Of a DNA stretch of 55,344 bases, positions 45,669 through 55,184 are shown piece by piece. Positions within the stretch are counted from its first letter, which is position 1. Each line of letters begins with the position of its first letter. The DNA is from an uncultured cyanobacterium (GTDB lineage Bacteria; Cyanobacteriota; Cyanobacteriia; PCC-6307; Cyanobiaceae). The stretch covers positions 1 to 55,344 of the forward strand of contig CAIRWM010000080.1 in NCBI GenBank assembly GCA_903882285.1, in the 5' to 3' direction. The notes below the pieces were generated by a model. The model worked only from the letters and a program-made list of their open reading frames with translations. It was not told the origin of the DNA and searched no databases. Made by a program: the position numbers and the translations under genes.

Positions 45669-46247
45669 TCACCACAGGCCCCGCACGGGGGTGTAGGTGG
45701 CTTGCGGGTAGTAAGTGCTTGAGCGCAGGCAGGCGGGGTTCTCCGCCACGGGGCAGATAGCTCCGGCTACTGGCTTGGCCACGCTGCCGCCGAAGGAGGA
45801 GGGCAGATCCGCTGTGCGCATCAGCTCGGGACTGGACTGCAGATCGAGCATGACCTGGGCGGTGTTCTCCACGGCACTGCCATCCCAGACGATCGCCTGA
45901 TCGGGGAAGCCGAAGCCCATCACCTTGGTGCCGTCCCCACCGCCCATGGCGATGCCGAGGGCATCGGTGATCTGGTGGGTGAGATTCACGCCCCGGGCGA
46001 AGGGCGAGGTCCAGCTGAAGTAGCGCCGCTCGATCAGCTCGGGCGGGGTCTGGACGACGCCACAGCGGGTGACCTCCACTGGCGTTGCCGGCAGTTCGAT
46101 CGCGCCACTGGGGTAGCGAGTGGCAGCGATGGGCGCCTCAAGGCTGGTGGTGCAGACCACGGGGCCGGCCTGGGCAGGCTTGAGGCCGGAGCCGACGACG
46201 GCCAGGCCGGCACCCAGCCACATGAAGGCCAGGGTGAAACGTTTCAT
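45669..46247 (-). CDS. Secreted protein of unknown function
   Basis: A 192-residue protein. A Sec signal peptide, MKRFTLAFMWLGAGLAVVGS, ends near AQAG. The mature part has PVVCTTSLEAPIAATRYPSG, a segment LIERRYFSWTSPFARGVNLT, then LGIAMGGGDGTKVMGFGFPD, and four Cys residues overall (two near the end, AICPVAENPACLRS), which could form disulfides. I do not recognise a family. It is divergent from pyrE; its stop lies 30 bp before tRNA-Met, so the tRNA might share its transcript. Confidence 0.75.
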   Translation of the reverse strand: MKRFTLAFMWLGAGLAVVGSGLKPAQAGPVVCTTSLEAPIAATRYPSGAIELPATPVEVTRCGVVQTPPELIERRYFSWTSPFARGVNLTHQITDALGIAMGGGDGTKVMGFGFPDQAIVWDGSAVENTAQVMLDLQSSPELMRTADLPSSFGGSVAKPVAGAICPVAENPACLRSSTYYPQATYTPVRGLW

Positions 46248-46373
46248 GGGAGGTTGGGGCCTTGTTGAGCCCAATTCTCTGTAGCCCCAAACTAGCGAGA
46301 CCGGATCTGATTCACCACCCTTCCGGCCCCACCTCCTCCAGACCACCACTCCTTTGATCCGTCTGACGCCGCA

Positions 46374-46979
46374 ATGCCCGTTCCGCCCACCAGCCCCGAC
46401 CAACAGCGGGCGGCCCTGCTCGACCTTCTGGCCGAACGGGCCTACCGCCACGGCCAGTTCACCCTGGCGTCCGGCCGCACCAGCCACCACTACGTGAACT
46501 GCAAGCCCGTGAGCCTGCATGGCTTCGGCCTGGCCCTGCTGGGTGCCCAGCTGCTGCCGCATGTGGAAGACGACGCGGTGGCTGTGGCCGGCCTGACCCT
46601 GGGTGCAGATCCCCTGGTGAGCGCCGTCGCGATGGGGGCCGCCCTCGACGGCCGCGCCCTCGATGCCCTGATCGTGCGCAAGGAGGCTAAGGGCCATGGC
46701 ACCGGAGCCTGGCTGGAGGGCCCCCTGCCCGCCCCCGGCAGCCGCATCACCGTGCTCGAAGACGTGGTCACCACCGGCGGCTCGGCGCTCAAGGCGGTGC
46801 GCCAGCTCCGGGAGGCGGGCTATGGGGTCGACCGGGTGGTCGCCATCGTGGACCGCCAGGAGGGCGGCCGGGAGGTGATGGTCGCCGCCGGGCTCGAGTT
46901 GCGCAGCCTCTTCCTGCTGGAGGATGTGGCGGCCCGCTCCGCCGCCCTGGCTGACGGCACGGGCACAGGAGGCCGCTGA
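46374..46979 (+). CDS. pyrE: Orotate phosphoribosyltransferase
   Basis: Converts orotate and PRPP to OMP in pyrimidine synthesis. 201 residues. Motifs: [48 protein letters not shown] and the PRPP loop [18 protein letters not shown]. It is followed 3 bp later by the YgfZ-like gene, an arrangement seen in related picocyanobacteria. Confidence 0.96.
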   Translation: MPVPPTSPDQQRAALLDLLAERAYRHGQFTLASGRTSHHYVNCKPVSLHGFGLALLGAQLLPHVEDDAVAVAGLTLGADPLVSAVAMGAALDGRALDALIVRKEAKGHGTGAWLEGPLPAPGSRITVLEDVVTTGGSALKAVRQLREAGYGVDRVVAIVDRQEGGREVMVAAGLELRSLFLLEDVAARSAALADGTGTGGR

Positions 46980-46982
46980 TCC

Positions 46983-47960
46983 ATGGCCCCTCCCCTCTCC
47001 GACGCACTCTGGAGCTGGCGACCGGCCGGCCCGGCCCGGATCGACCGGCCGGTGGGCCTACTGCGCCTCGACGGGCCCGACAGCCTGCGCTTCCTGCACG
47101 GCCAGACCAGCCAGGACCTGCAAAAGGCCCAGGCGGGCCAGTGGCTGGGCACCTGCTGCATCACCCCCACAGGCCGCCTGCGCGCCGTGGCGGAGGTGCT
47201 GGTCGATGCCGACGGCGCCTGGCTGGTGATCGGCGACGGCGAGGCCGCCTCGGTGCGGGACGCCCTCGATCGGGTGCTTTTCCCTGCCGATGACGTGCGC
47301 CTCGGCCCGCTGCTGCCGGGGCTCTGGAGCGAGCCGGTGGGCGACCCCGCCGGCCTTCCAGAGCCGACGGCCCCGGGGCGCTGGGAGACGACGCCCGAGG
47401 GCGACGGCTGGCAGCTCGGTGAGGCGGTCGTGCGGCGGCTTCCCCAGCCGCCCGGCACCGACAAGCTGCCGGCCTGGCTGGCCCGGCGCCCGGCGCTGAC
47501 GCCGGCGCAGGCCGAGCGCTGGCGCCTCCGCCTGGGGCGGCCGGCGGCCCCAGGGGAGATTCAGGGGGACACCAACCCGTTCGAGCTCGGCCTGACGCCG
47601 CGGGTGAGCCTGGCCAAGGGCTGCTATGTGGGCCAGGAGACCCTGGCCAAGCTGGCCACCTACGACGGCGTGAAGCAGCAGTTGCGCCGCTGGAGCGCCG
47701 CGGCCGGCGCCAGCGCCGCCACCGCCCTGGCGCCCGGAGCCAGCCTGCGCAGCACCACGGGGGAGCGGGCCGGCACGATCACCTCGGCGCTTCAGCTACC
47801 GGACGACGCTCACTGGATCGGCCTGGCCCTGGTGCGGCGCCAAGCGCTCAACGCCGCCGATCTGGTGGTGGGGGAGGGGGCGGAGGCGATCAGGCTGGAG
47901 CTCACCCGACCCGAGGCCTTCGTGCCAGCCCCTGTGGGGGCCGGCGGCGGCGGCCGCTAA
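46983..47960 (+). CDS. ygfZ: YgfZ/GcvT-like folate-binding protein
   Basis: A 325-residue member of the YgfZ (IbaG-linked, Fe-S maintenance) family. The signature KGCYVGQETLAKLATY occurs near residue 220, containing the conserved Cys. The N-terminal part has LDGPDSLRFLHGQTSQDLQK, as in GcvT-fold proteins. It probably uses folate to help repair or assemble iron-sulfur enzymes. The 3' end overlaps the convergent nuclease gene by 4 bp. Confidence 0.9.
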   Translation: MAPPLSDALWSWRPAGPARIDRPVGLLRLDGPDSLRFLHGQTSQDLQKAQAGQWLGTCCITPTGRLRAVAEVLVDADGAWLVIGDGEAASVRDALDRVLFPADDVRLGPLLPGLWSEPVGDPAGLPEPTAPGRWETTPEGDGWQLGEAVVRRLPQPPGTDKLPAWLARRPALTPAQAERWRLRLGRPAAPGEIQGDTNPFELGLTPRVSLAKGCYVGQETLAKLATYDGVKQQLRRWSAAAGASAATALAPGASLRSTTGERAGTITSALQLPDDAHWIGLALVRRQALNAADLVVGEGAEAIRLELTRPEAFVPAPVGAGGGGR

Positions 47961-49501
47961 GGGGATCCAGCTGACGAGACCTCCGAGCCTGAATCTTGAT
48001 CGAGCAGCCAGCGGGCCACGACCCAGGTGGCAAGCACGTCGTCATGATTATATCGGAAGATGCGGCTCAGCTGGTGGGCCGCGAGCCGCGGCTCGCGGCT
48101 GCCCTGCCGCCACTGACGCCACCAAAGCAGGCAACGGGCGCCGTCGACCCCCTTCTGGCTCCAGCGGAAACCCTGCCAGCCCGCCACCGCCTTGAGGCCA
48201 TAGCTGTTGACCGGCAACAGCCAGTGGCGGCGCAGCCGCTGGTGCACGTCGATCAGGCGGGCTCCCAGACGCCGGCGTTCCACCTCCCCAACCCCCTGGC
48301 GCTCGGCCAGACGCAGCAGCCCCAGCGATTCGGTCTCGCCGTAGTGCAGCACCGGCCAGTCGGGATAGCGCTCCAGCAGCCGGGAGAGGCGCTGCCAGAG
48401 GCGCTCCTCACCGTGCTCGAGCATCGCCAGCAGCGGCTGGTAGTTCCCCCCCGCCACGGCCCGCCCGCCCGTGCCGGCGAGCAGGGCCGGCGGCCAGGAG
48501 CCATCGGCCTGGCGGGGCAGGCGCAGCACCCCGTGCAGGAAGTCGTCGCGGGCATCGGGATCGGATTCGATGTCGTAGAGGAGCACCCCAGGAGCGTCGC
48601 GCAGCTCCGGCAGTGCCGCCAGCAGCGGCTCCCCGGCAGCGGCCGGAGTGCCGTCGGCCCCGCGCCGCCGTGCCGTCCCCTCCGCCTGGATGCGGGCCTG
48701 GGCCACCAGCTGGGGGGCCACCTCGCGGTGCTGCTCGCCGAGCACGGCAAGGGCGTCGGCGAGTAGCGCCGGTTCGGCAGCCGCCAGCTGGGGCAGGCTG
48801 GTGATGCCGAACTCCACCAGCAGGTCACGGCGCTTGCCGCCGATGCCACTCACCTCGCTGAGGTGGCCCTCGGCCATCGCCTCGCCATCGCAGAGCCCGC
48901 GCCAGCTGCAGAGCGTGCACTTCTTGCGATCGCTCACCAGCGGCGGCGGCGTGCTGCGCTCGAGGTCGTGGTTGAGGCGAATCAGGCTGTCATCGAGCTG
49001 GCGCAGCAGACCGTCGCTGAGCGACAGCCACTCGCGCTCCAGCTGGCGGTCGGCGCCGGCCAGCACGAGACCCTGGGGCACCGGGGCCCGCTGGTACTCC
49101 GCCAGCAGCCGAGCCCAGAGGGCGAGCTGCAGGCGGTGTTCGCGGGTGACGCGCCGGCCCTGGCGGGCCAGCACCGGGCGGTAGGCGAAGCTCCCCCAGC
49201 GGCTGTCGCCCTCCACCCGCAGCAGCAGGCTGGGATGGGCCTCGAGCGCCAGCGGGCCCGGCCCCTGGCCGCGCAGCCGCAGCCCCATCACGCCAGGCGC
49301 TCCGGCAACGCAGGCCGCCGGCCCGTGCCCCGGACGCTTCGGCAGCAGGCTCTGAAAGCTACGCAGCTGGTCGTCGAGGGCCAGGGCCCGGTGGGCGCTC
49401 CACTGACGCCGCTCGGCTGGGCCGTGGCGATCCAGCCAGGCACGCCGCTTGCAGCGCAGCCAGCTGCGCAGCAGGCGATCGGTGAGCACAGGAGGGGCCA
49501 T
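47957..49501 (-). CDS. TM0106-type RecB-like nuclease
   Basis: A 514-residue putative nuclease. The N-terminal RecB-like PD-(D/E)xK part begins LLRSWLRCKRRAWLDRHG with an Fe-S-type Cys; three further Cys lie in KKCTLCSWRGLC, together giving the AddB-like four-Cys iron-sulfur pattern. A helix-hairpin-helix segment VSGIGGKRRDLLVEFGI follows. The C-terminal RNase-H-like part has VLLYDIESDPDARDDF and YNHDDVLATWVVARW. Family known as TM0106; role in DNA processing is inferred. Confidence 0.88.
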   Translation of the reverse strand: MAPPVLTDRLLRSWLRCKRRAWLDRHGPAERRQWSAHRALALDDQLRSFQSLLPKRPGHGPAACVAGAPGVMGLRLRGQGPGPLALEAHPSLLLRVEGDSRWGSFAYRPVLARQGRRVTREHRLQLALWARLLAEYQRAPVPQGLVLAGADRQLEREWLSLSDGLLRQLDDSLIRLNHDLERSTPPPLVSDRKKCTLCSWRGLCDGEAMAEGHLSEVSGIGGKRRDLLVEFGITSLPQLAAAEPALLADALAVLGEQHREVAPQLVAQARIQAEGTARRRGADGTPAAAGEPLLAALPELRDAPGVLLYDIESDPDARDDFLHGVLRLPRQADGSWPPALLAGTGGRAVAGGNYQPLLAMLEHGEERLWQRLSRLLERYPDWPVLHYGETESLGLLRLAERQGVGEVERRRLGARLIDVHQRLRRHWLLPVNSYGLKAVAGWQGFRWSQKGVDGARCLLWWRQWRQGSREPRLAAHQLSRIFRYNHDDVLATWVVARWLLDQDSGSEVSSAGSP

Positions 49502-49613
49502 CGCCGCACGCTAAACACGCCGGTGGCCTGCCCCGCGGCCGGCACCCGGAGCGCCCGCCGCGGGGCAGGCCCCTGCTACGAACCTAGCGAGCACTCGCAC
49601 GCGACCGCAGCCC

Positions 49614-51071
49614 ATGGCCTCTGCCCCCCTGCCTCTGGAGGCCGGTCCGATCGTCTTCGGCACCGATGGCTGGCGCGGCATCCTCGGTGTGGACATCACC
49701 GTGGAGCGCCTGCTGCCAGTGGCCGCGGCCGCGGCGCGCGAACTGGCCAGCAGCGCCCCCGCCGGCCTGGAAAGCCGCGAGGTGGTGATCGGCTATGACC
49801 GCCGCTTCCTGGCCCCCGAACTGGCCGAGGCCATCGGCGCCGCCGTGCGCGGCGCCAGCCTGGAGCCGCTGCTGGCCGACACCCCCGTGCCCACACCCGC
49901 CTGCAGCTGGGCCGTGGTGGAGCGCCGCGCCCTCGGCGCTCTGGTGATCACCGCCAGCCACAACCCGCCGGAATGGCTCGGCCTGAAGATCAAGGGCCCC
50001 TTCGGCGGTTCGGTGGAGGGAGACTTCACCGCCCGGGTGGAGCAGCGCCTCGCCGCCGCCGGCATCACCGTGCCGATCCCGGGCAGCACGCCCCGCTTCG
50101 ATGCCCTCGGCACCTACCTTGACGGCCTGCGGACCAAGATCGACACCGCGGCCCTGGCGCGAGGGCTGGCCACCTGCGGTCTCACGGTGATCGTGGATCC
50201 GATGCACGGCTCCGCCGCCGGCGGCCTGAGCGCCCTGCTGGGTGAGGGCGCCCCGGTCCGCGAGATCCGCGCCAACCGCGATCCCCTCTTCGGCGGCCAC
50301 CCGCCCGAGCCGCTGGCGCCCTATCTGGAGCAGCTGATCGCCGAGGTGAAAGCCTCCACCGCCGCCGGCAAACCGGCGGTGGGCATCGTCTTCGATGGCG
50401 ACGGCGACCGCATCGCCGCCGTGGATGAGCGGGGCCGTTTCTGCAGCACCCAGCTGCTGATGCCCCTGTTCATCGACCACCTGGCCGGCACCCGCCAGCT
50501 GGGCGGCAGAGTGATCAAGACCGTGAGCGGCTCCGACCTGATGCGCCTGGTGGCCGAAGACCTGGGCCGGCCGGTGCTGGAGATGCCGGTGGGATTCAAG
50601 TACATCGCCGCCGAGATGCTGGCCGGCGACGTGCTGGTGGGGGGCGAAGAATCGGGCGGCGTGGGCTTCGGGATGCACCTTCCCGAGCGCGATGCCCTGT
50701 TCGCCGCCCTGCTGCTGATCGAGGCGCTGGTGGCGGGCGGCCAGCCCCTGGGCGAGCGCATCGACGCCCTGCAGCAGCGCTGCGGCGGCCCCAGCCACTA
50801 CGACCGTCTCGACCTCCGCCTGCGCGACATGGCCAGCCGTGAGCGGCTGGAGCAGAGGCTAGCGGCGACTCCGCCGCAGCAGGTCGCCGGTGCACCGGTG
50901 CAGGAGGTGATCAACACCGACGGCGTCAAACTGCGACTGGGCCCGAACCACTGGCTGATGCTGCGCTTCTCCGGCACCGAGCCGCTGCTGCGGCTCTACT
51001 GCGAGGCCCCCTCCGAGGCCCGGGTAACGGAGGTGCTGGGCTGGGCGCGGCAGCTGGCGGAAAGCACCTGA
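49614..51071 (+). CDS. Phosphoglucomutase/phosphomannomutase family protein
   Basis: A 485-residue alpha-D-phosphohexomutase. Four domain marks: VFGTDGWRGILGVD at the start, the phosphoserine loop VITASHNPPEWLGLKIKGPF, the Mg-binding loop VFDGDGDRIAAVDE, the sugar loop VGGEESGGVGFGMHL, and the phosphate-binding LRFSGTEPLLRLYCEA. Substrate specificity (glucose, mannose or glucosamine) cannot be read. It lies 10 bp before the XTP/dITP pyrophosphatase gene. Confidence 0.95.
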   Translation: MASAPLPLEAGPIVFGTDGWRGILGVDITVERLLPVAAAAARELASSAPAGLESREVVIGYDRRFLAPELAEAIGAAVRGASLEPLLADTPVPTPACSWAVVERRALGALVITASHNPPEWLGLKIKGPFGGSVEGDFTARVEQRLAAAGITVPIPGSTPRFDALGTYLDGLRTKIDTAALARGLATCGLTVIVDPMHGSAAGGLSALLGEGAPVREIRANRDPLFGGHPPEPLAPYLEQLIAEVKASTAAGKPAVGIVFDGDGDRIAAVDERGRFCSTQLLMPLFIDHLAGTRQLGGRVIKTVSGSDLMRLVAEDLGRPVLEMPVGFKYIAAEMLAGDVLVGGEESGGVGFGMHLPERDALFAALLLIEALVAGGQPLGERIDALQQRCGGPSHYDRLDLRLRDMASRERLEQRLAATPPQQVAGAPVQEVINTDGVKLRLGPNHWLMLRFSGTEPLLRLYCEAPSEARVTEVLGWARQLAEST

Positions 51072-51081
51072 GCGCCGGCAC

Positions 51082-51687
51082 ATGCGCAGCGAGTTCCACC
51101 CCAGCCCCCAGCCTCCCGTACTGGTGATCGCCAGTGGCAACCCCGGCAAGGTGCGCGAGTTCGCCGCCCTGCTTGCCGAGCTCGGCCTAGACGTGCGCCC
51201 CCAGCCCGAGGGTCTGGAGGTGGAGGAGACTGGTCACACCTTCGCGGAAAACGCCCGGCTCAAGGCCGAGGCCGTGGCCCGCGCCACCGGCACCTGGACC
51301 CTGGCCGACGATTCCGGCCTCGCCGTCGATGCCCTGGGCGGAGCGCCGGGGGTGTTCTCGGCCCGCTACGCCGACAGCGACACTGCCCGGATCGAGCGGC
51401 TGCTCACCGAACTGGAGGGCGCACCGGATCGCTGCGCCCACTTCAGCGCCGCCCTGGCGGTGGCCGACCCGCAGGGGCGGATCCGTCTGGAGGTGGAGGG
51501 CCACTGCCCCGGGGTGATCCTGGACGCTCCCCGCGGCGACGGCGGCTTCGGCTACGACCCGGTGTTCTACTTGCCGGAGGTGGGCCTGAGCTTCGCTGAG
51601 ATGGACAAGGCCACCAAGGCCCGCCTCGGTCACCGCGGCCGGGCCTTCGCCTTGCTGGAGCCCCGGCTGCGGGACCTGCTGGGCTGA
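51082..51687 (+). CDS. rdgB: XTP/dITP diphosphatase (RdgB/HAM1 family)
   Basis: Removes non-canonical purine nucleotides. 201 residues. Motifs: LVIASGNPGKVREFAALL, TGHTFAENARLKAEAVARAT, LADDSGLAVDALGGAPGVFS, and GDGGFGYDPVFYLPE, SFAEMDKATKARLGHRGRAF. All catalytic-region signatures of HAM1 are intact. Cotranscribed with the phosphohexomutase gene. Confidence 0.96.
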   Translation: MRSEFHPSPQPPVLVIASGNPGKVREFAALLAELGLDVRPQPEGLEVEETGHTFAENARLKAEAVARATGTWTLADDSGLAVDALGGAPGVFSARYADSDTARIERLLTELEGAPDRCAHFSAALAVADPQGRIRLEVEGHCPGVILDAPRGDGGFGYDPVFYLPEVGLSFAEMDKATKARLGHRGRAFALLEPRLRDLLG

Positions 51688-51704
51688 GGCCTCACGCCGC
51701 CGCT

Positions 51705-52004
51705 TCAGCCGTCCACCCCCAGATCCCCCACGGCGCTGACCCAACGCTGCAGCTGCCAGCTGACGCCGCCGCTGCGCAGCATCGGGTCGTCGCGGATCAG
51801 GGCTTCAGCGCTGGCCTGGTCGGCCGCCTCCAGCAACAGCAGGCCACCGCCTCCGGGGCGCCCCGCCGCATCGACCAGATAACCGCTGCTGATCCGCACC
51901 CCGCGGCAGCGCAACTGCTCCACCCAGGCGCGGTGCTCCGCCAGGGCCGGCCGCAGCTCGGCCGCCGGACGGGTGAAGGTTTCTGTCTTGAGGAACCAGG
52001 GCAT
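51705..52004 (-). CDS. YciI family protein
   Basis: A 99-residue ferredoxin-fold protein: MPWFLKTETFTRPAAELRPA, HRAWVEQLRCRGVRISSGYL, then GGGLLLLEAADQASAEALIR, DDPMLRSGG. The His and Asp near these motifs are conserved in YciI-like enzymes, some of which are dehydrochlorinase- or isomerase-like. Function here is unknown. ATG at 52004; it converges with the XTP/dITP pyrophosphatase gene. Confidence 0.85.
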   Translation of the reverse strand: MPWFLKTETFTRPAAELRPALAEHRAWVEQLRCRGVRISSGYLVDAAGRPGGGGLLLLEAADQASAEALIRDDPMLRSGGVSWQLQRWVSAVGDLGVDG

Positions 52005-52092
52005 GGGGCCATTCTGGTCGCGGCCAGGCGGCGGCAACGGCGCTAGCACGGTGGGGCAGCGGATCAGCACCGGAGCCGAGGGGATCACATCG

Positions 52093-53597
52093 ATGGACGT
52101 CGCACCGCTGCTGATCGCCAGGCCCGATCCTGTCCGAGGCGGTGAGGATGCCCTGCTGCTGCCGGCGATGGCCAACCGCCACGGGCTGATCGCCGGAGCC
52201 ACCGGCACCGGCAAGTCCGTGAGCCTGCAGCGAATCGCCGAGGAATGCAGCCGCAGCGGCATTCCGATCCTGCTGGCCGACATCAAGGGCGACCTCTCCG
52301 GCCTCGCCGCACCCGGCCAGGTGCGGCCGATCTTCACCCAGCGGCGCCAGCAGCTGGGGCTGCCCGAACCGGTGCCCGCCGGCTGCCCGCCGGCTGCCCG
52401 GTGGAATTCTGGGACGTGCTCGGCGAGCAGGGGCACCCGTTGCGGGCCACGGTCTCGGAGCTGGGCCCCCTGCTGCTGGCCCGCCTGCTCGGGCTCAACG
52501 ACACCCAGGAGGGGGTGCTGCTGCTCGATCTCAAGGATCTGCAGGCCCTGATCCGCCATGTCGGCACAGAGGCCCGCACCTACCAGATCCAGTACGGCAA
52601 CGTTTCAGCCGCCAGCATCGGCGCCATCCAGCGAGCCCTGCTGGACCTGGAGCAGCAGGCGGGAGATCGCTTCTTCGGCGAGCCGGCCCTGAACGTGATG
52701 GATCTGCTCCAGACCGACGCCAACGGCCACGGCGTGATCAACATCCTGGCCTCCAAGCACCTCATCCAGGCGCCGAAGCTCTACGCCACCGTGCTGTTGT
52801 GGCTGCTCTCCCAGCTCTACAACCAGCTGCCCGAAGTGGGGGACCGCGACCAGCCGAAGCTGCTGCTCGTCTTCGATGAGGCCCATCTGCTTTTCGACGG
52901 CGCCCCCGCCGTGCTGCTCGAGAAGGTAGAGCAGGTGGTGCGTCTGATCCGCTCCAAGGGCGTGGGGATCTGGTTCTGCACGCAGAATCCAATGGATCTG
53001 CCGGGTCCGATCCTGGGCCAGCTCGACAACCGGGTACAGCATGCCCTGCGGGCCTTCACCCCGGCGGAACAGAAGCTGATAGAGGCGGCGGCCACCACCT
53101 TCCGCAGCAATCCCGACCTGGTGGTGGAAGAGGTGATCGGCGAACTCGCCGTGGGCGAAGCGCTGGTGTCGTTCCTCGATGCGCAGGGCACCCCGGGTGT
53201 GGTGGAGCGGGCCTTTGTGGTGCCGCCCTTCAGCCGGGTGGGACCGATCCCGACGGAGCAGCGCCAGGCCCTGATCGCGGCCTCACCACTACAGGCCTTC
53301 TACGGCTGCAGCGACGACCGGGAATCGGCCTACGAACGGCTGGCCCAGCGCGCCGAGAAGGAGGCCTTGCAAGCCGAAAAGGAGGCGACGGCAGCGGCCC
53401 GGCAGGCGGACCAGGAGCAGGCGCGGCAGGAGAGGGCCTGGGAGCGGGCCGACGCCCAGGCCGCCCTGCGGGCCGAACGGGAGAAGGAACGGCTGCTGCT
53501 CTCCCTGGCGGGCGAAGCGGGCCATGCCCTCGGCGGCCGCACCGGCCGCTCACTCGCCCGCTGCCTGATGGGCGGCCTACTCGGCCGTCGCGGCTGA
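52093..53597 (+). pseudogene. HerA-like (DUF853) ATPase disrupted by an 11-bp tandem duplication
   Basis: A helicase HerA-like ATPase. The start gives MDVAPLLIARPDPVRGG, then the Walker [20 protein letters not shown] and [14 protein letters not shown]. The frame then shifts at 52375-52399, where CCCGCCGGCTG is repeated (11-bp period). Removing one 11-bp copy restores a continuous frame (497 residues) reading [15 protein letters not shown], with no other disruption. Downstream are [16 protein letters not shown] (Walker B), [12 protein letters not shown] and a coiled coil. The C-terminus is [14 protein letters not shown]. It is either a recent frameshift or a sequencing error. Confidence 0.87.
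52375..52399 (+). repeat. 11-bp tandem duplication (period 11, about 2.3 copies)
   Basis: The unit GCCGGCTGCCC occurs at 52378-52388 and 52389-52399, and the match extends three bases to the left. Because 11 is not divisible by 3, it shifts the reading frame of the ATPase gene. Confidence 0.95.
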
Positions 53598-53606
53598 GAT
53601 CCAGCC

Positions 53607-55085
53607 TCAGGCCGGCTCAAAGCTGCCGTGCAGGCCGTGGGGGATCGCCAGGGGCAGCTCTACCAGGGCGGTCTCGGCCATCGTGGCGGCGTCGAGGATC
53701 ACCAGGTCGCTGGCACAGCGGGCCCCGTTCCAGACCACGCACAGCACCCAGCCGTCGTCCTCCCCCGTGGCGCCGGGGCGCGGCACCATCACGGGCTCGC
53801 TGACGAAGCCCCGCGGCCCGGCACTCCAGAGCCGACGCTCGCCCGTCTCGAGATCCAGCTTCTTGAGGGCCTGCAGCGGATCGTTGCCGGTCTCGCGCTC
53901 GGCCACCGCCATCCAGGCGTAGCGGGCCTGCAGCCCCTCGCGCTCCGGGTTGACCATGGCGAACTCACAGCAGCGCTCGCTGAGGCGGGTGGTGCTCACC
54001 CGGCCGGCAACCGGATCGATGCGGCAGCGCTCCAGCATCCCCTCCGGGATGAGGTCGAAATCGATCGAGCGGAAGTCCTGGTCGGGGCCGATTGAGGGGA
54101 AGTCGGCGTAGAAGATGCTGTCCAGCACCACCTCATTGCCGTCCTCCCAGGCATTGAGATGGTGGAAGACAAAGCCCTCGGGCGCGTCGATCAGGCGGGG
54201 CTCCTGGCCGGCGAAGGCGCCCGAATTGCGCGGCACCAACCAGAACTGGGCCTGGCCGCCACGGCGGGAGCGCAGGCACTGGGCGGCACCCTTCTGGCCC
54301 AGCACGTAGGGCAGGGGGTTGAAGTCGATGGCGTTCTGCAGGAACACCGCCCAGTTGGGAGTGATGGCGAAGTCGTGCAGGAAGGCGAAGCCCTTGAAGC
54401 TGTCACTGCGCTCGCTGAGCAGCTCGCCAGCCTGTGGGCCGCCGGGCTCGAAGGTGGTGGCGAACTCCATCAGCCGGATCGTGCTGCGGGGCCCGCTCTT
54501 CACCCCGAAGCTGACCATGCGCGGCGCGCCGTGGTGACCGGGATCGAAGCGCGGGTGAGCACTGAAGGCCTCGCCCGGCTTCAGCACCCCATCAAGCAGG
54601 GAGACGCCCCTGGTCTCGAGGCTGACGGGATCGAGAGCATGGGGCGAACTGGCCTCCCAGAGGGCGAGGAGCTGGTCGCCGAGCCGCACCACGTGCGTAT
54701 TGCCGATGTTCTTGAGCCGCAGGTCGAAGGCATTGGCGATCACGCCGCCAGGCTTCTGGGTGCCGAAGACGCCGCGGAAGACGAAGCGGCCTGCCTGCTC
54801 CTCGGCCAGCCAGCCCTCGGTGCGAACGAAGCGGTTGCGCAGGCTGGCCTGACCCGCCTCAAAGCGCAGGGCGGTGATCATGCCGTCGCCGTCGAAGGGG
54901 TGGTGCACCCACTGGCCACCCCGCTCCAGCCGGCCAGGCCCGTTGCGATACAGGGTGCCGTGCAGCTCGGGCGGGATCGTGCCGCGGGCCGCAAGTAGTG
55001 GGGCGTCGTCGAGCTCGACGGCCACGTTGCGGAAGGCGCTGGCCCAGTCGGCGCGGTCATACCCACGGCTGAGAGTGACGGTCAT
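53607..55085 (-). CDS. Carotenoid oxygenase (RPE65/CCD family)
   Basis: A 492-residue non-heme iron dioxygenase that cleaves carotenoids or apocarotenoids. Four iron-ligand His regions are visible: AFSAHPRFDPGH, GFAFLHDFAITPNW, EGFVFHHLNAWED and the end IPHGLHGSFEP. ELHGTLYRNGPGRLERGG and HPFDGDGMITALRF are also family marks. The ATG at 55085 (MTVTLSRGYD) is preferred; one at 55109 is possible. Cleavage site is unknown. A terminator precedes it. Confidence 0.95.
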   Translation of the reverse strand: MTVTLSRGYDRADWASAFRNVAVELDDAPLLAARGTIPPELHGTLYRNGPGRLERGGQWVHHPFDGDGMITALRFEAGQASLRNRFVRTEGWLAEEQAGRFVFRGVFGTQKPGGVIANAFDLRLKNIGNTHVVRLGDQLLALWEASSPHALDPVSLETRGVSLLDGVLKPGEAFSAHPRFDPGHHGAPRMVSFGVKSGPRSTIRLMEFATTFEPGGPQAGELLSERSDSFKGFAFLHDFAITPNWAVFLQNAIDFNPLPYVLGQKGAAQCLRSRRGGQAQFWLVPRNSGAFAGQEPRLIDAPEGFVFHHLNAWEDGNEVVLDSIFYADFPSIGPDQDFRSIDFDLIPEGMLERCRIDPVAGRVSTTRLSERCCEFAMVNPEREGLQARYAWMAVAERETGNDPLQALKKLDLETGERRLWSAGPRGFVSEPVMVPRPGATGEDDGWVLCVVWNGARCASDLVILDAATMAETALVELPLAIPHGLHGSFEPA

Positions 55086-55112
55086 CGCGGCAGGGAGCGC
55101 ATGGGGCACAAG

Positions 55113-55142
55113 AAAGGAGCCGGCGCCAGCGCCGGCTCCTTT
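55113..55142 (-). terminator. Strong inverted repeat, terminator of the upstream Cys-rich gene
   Basis: A perfect 14-bp inverted repeat (AAAGGAGCCGGCGC arm, 55113-55126, against 55129-55142) with TTTCTTGT following on the minus strand. It lies between two minus-strand genes. Confidence 0.75.
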
Positions 55143-55184
55143 ATCATCACGTGTCGGTGTGTAAAGCGCGCGACCTGGGGCGGC

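Noticed and set aside
52093-53597. Two separate overlapping genes for the ATPase halves
   Set aside because: Walker A and Walker B fall in different frames joined exactly at an 11-bp repeat; one disrupted gene is the simpler reading.
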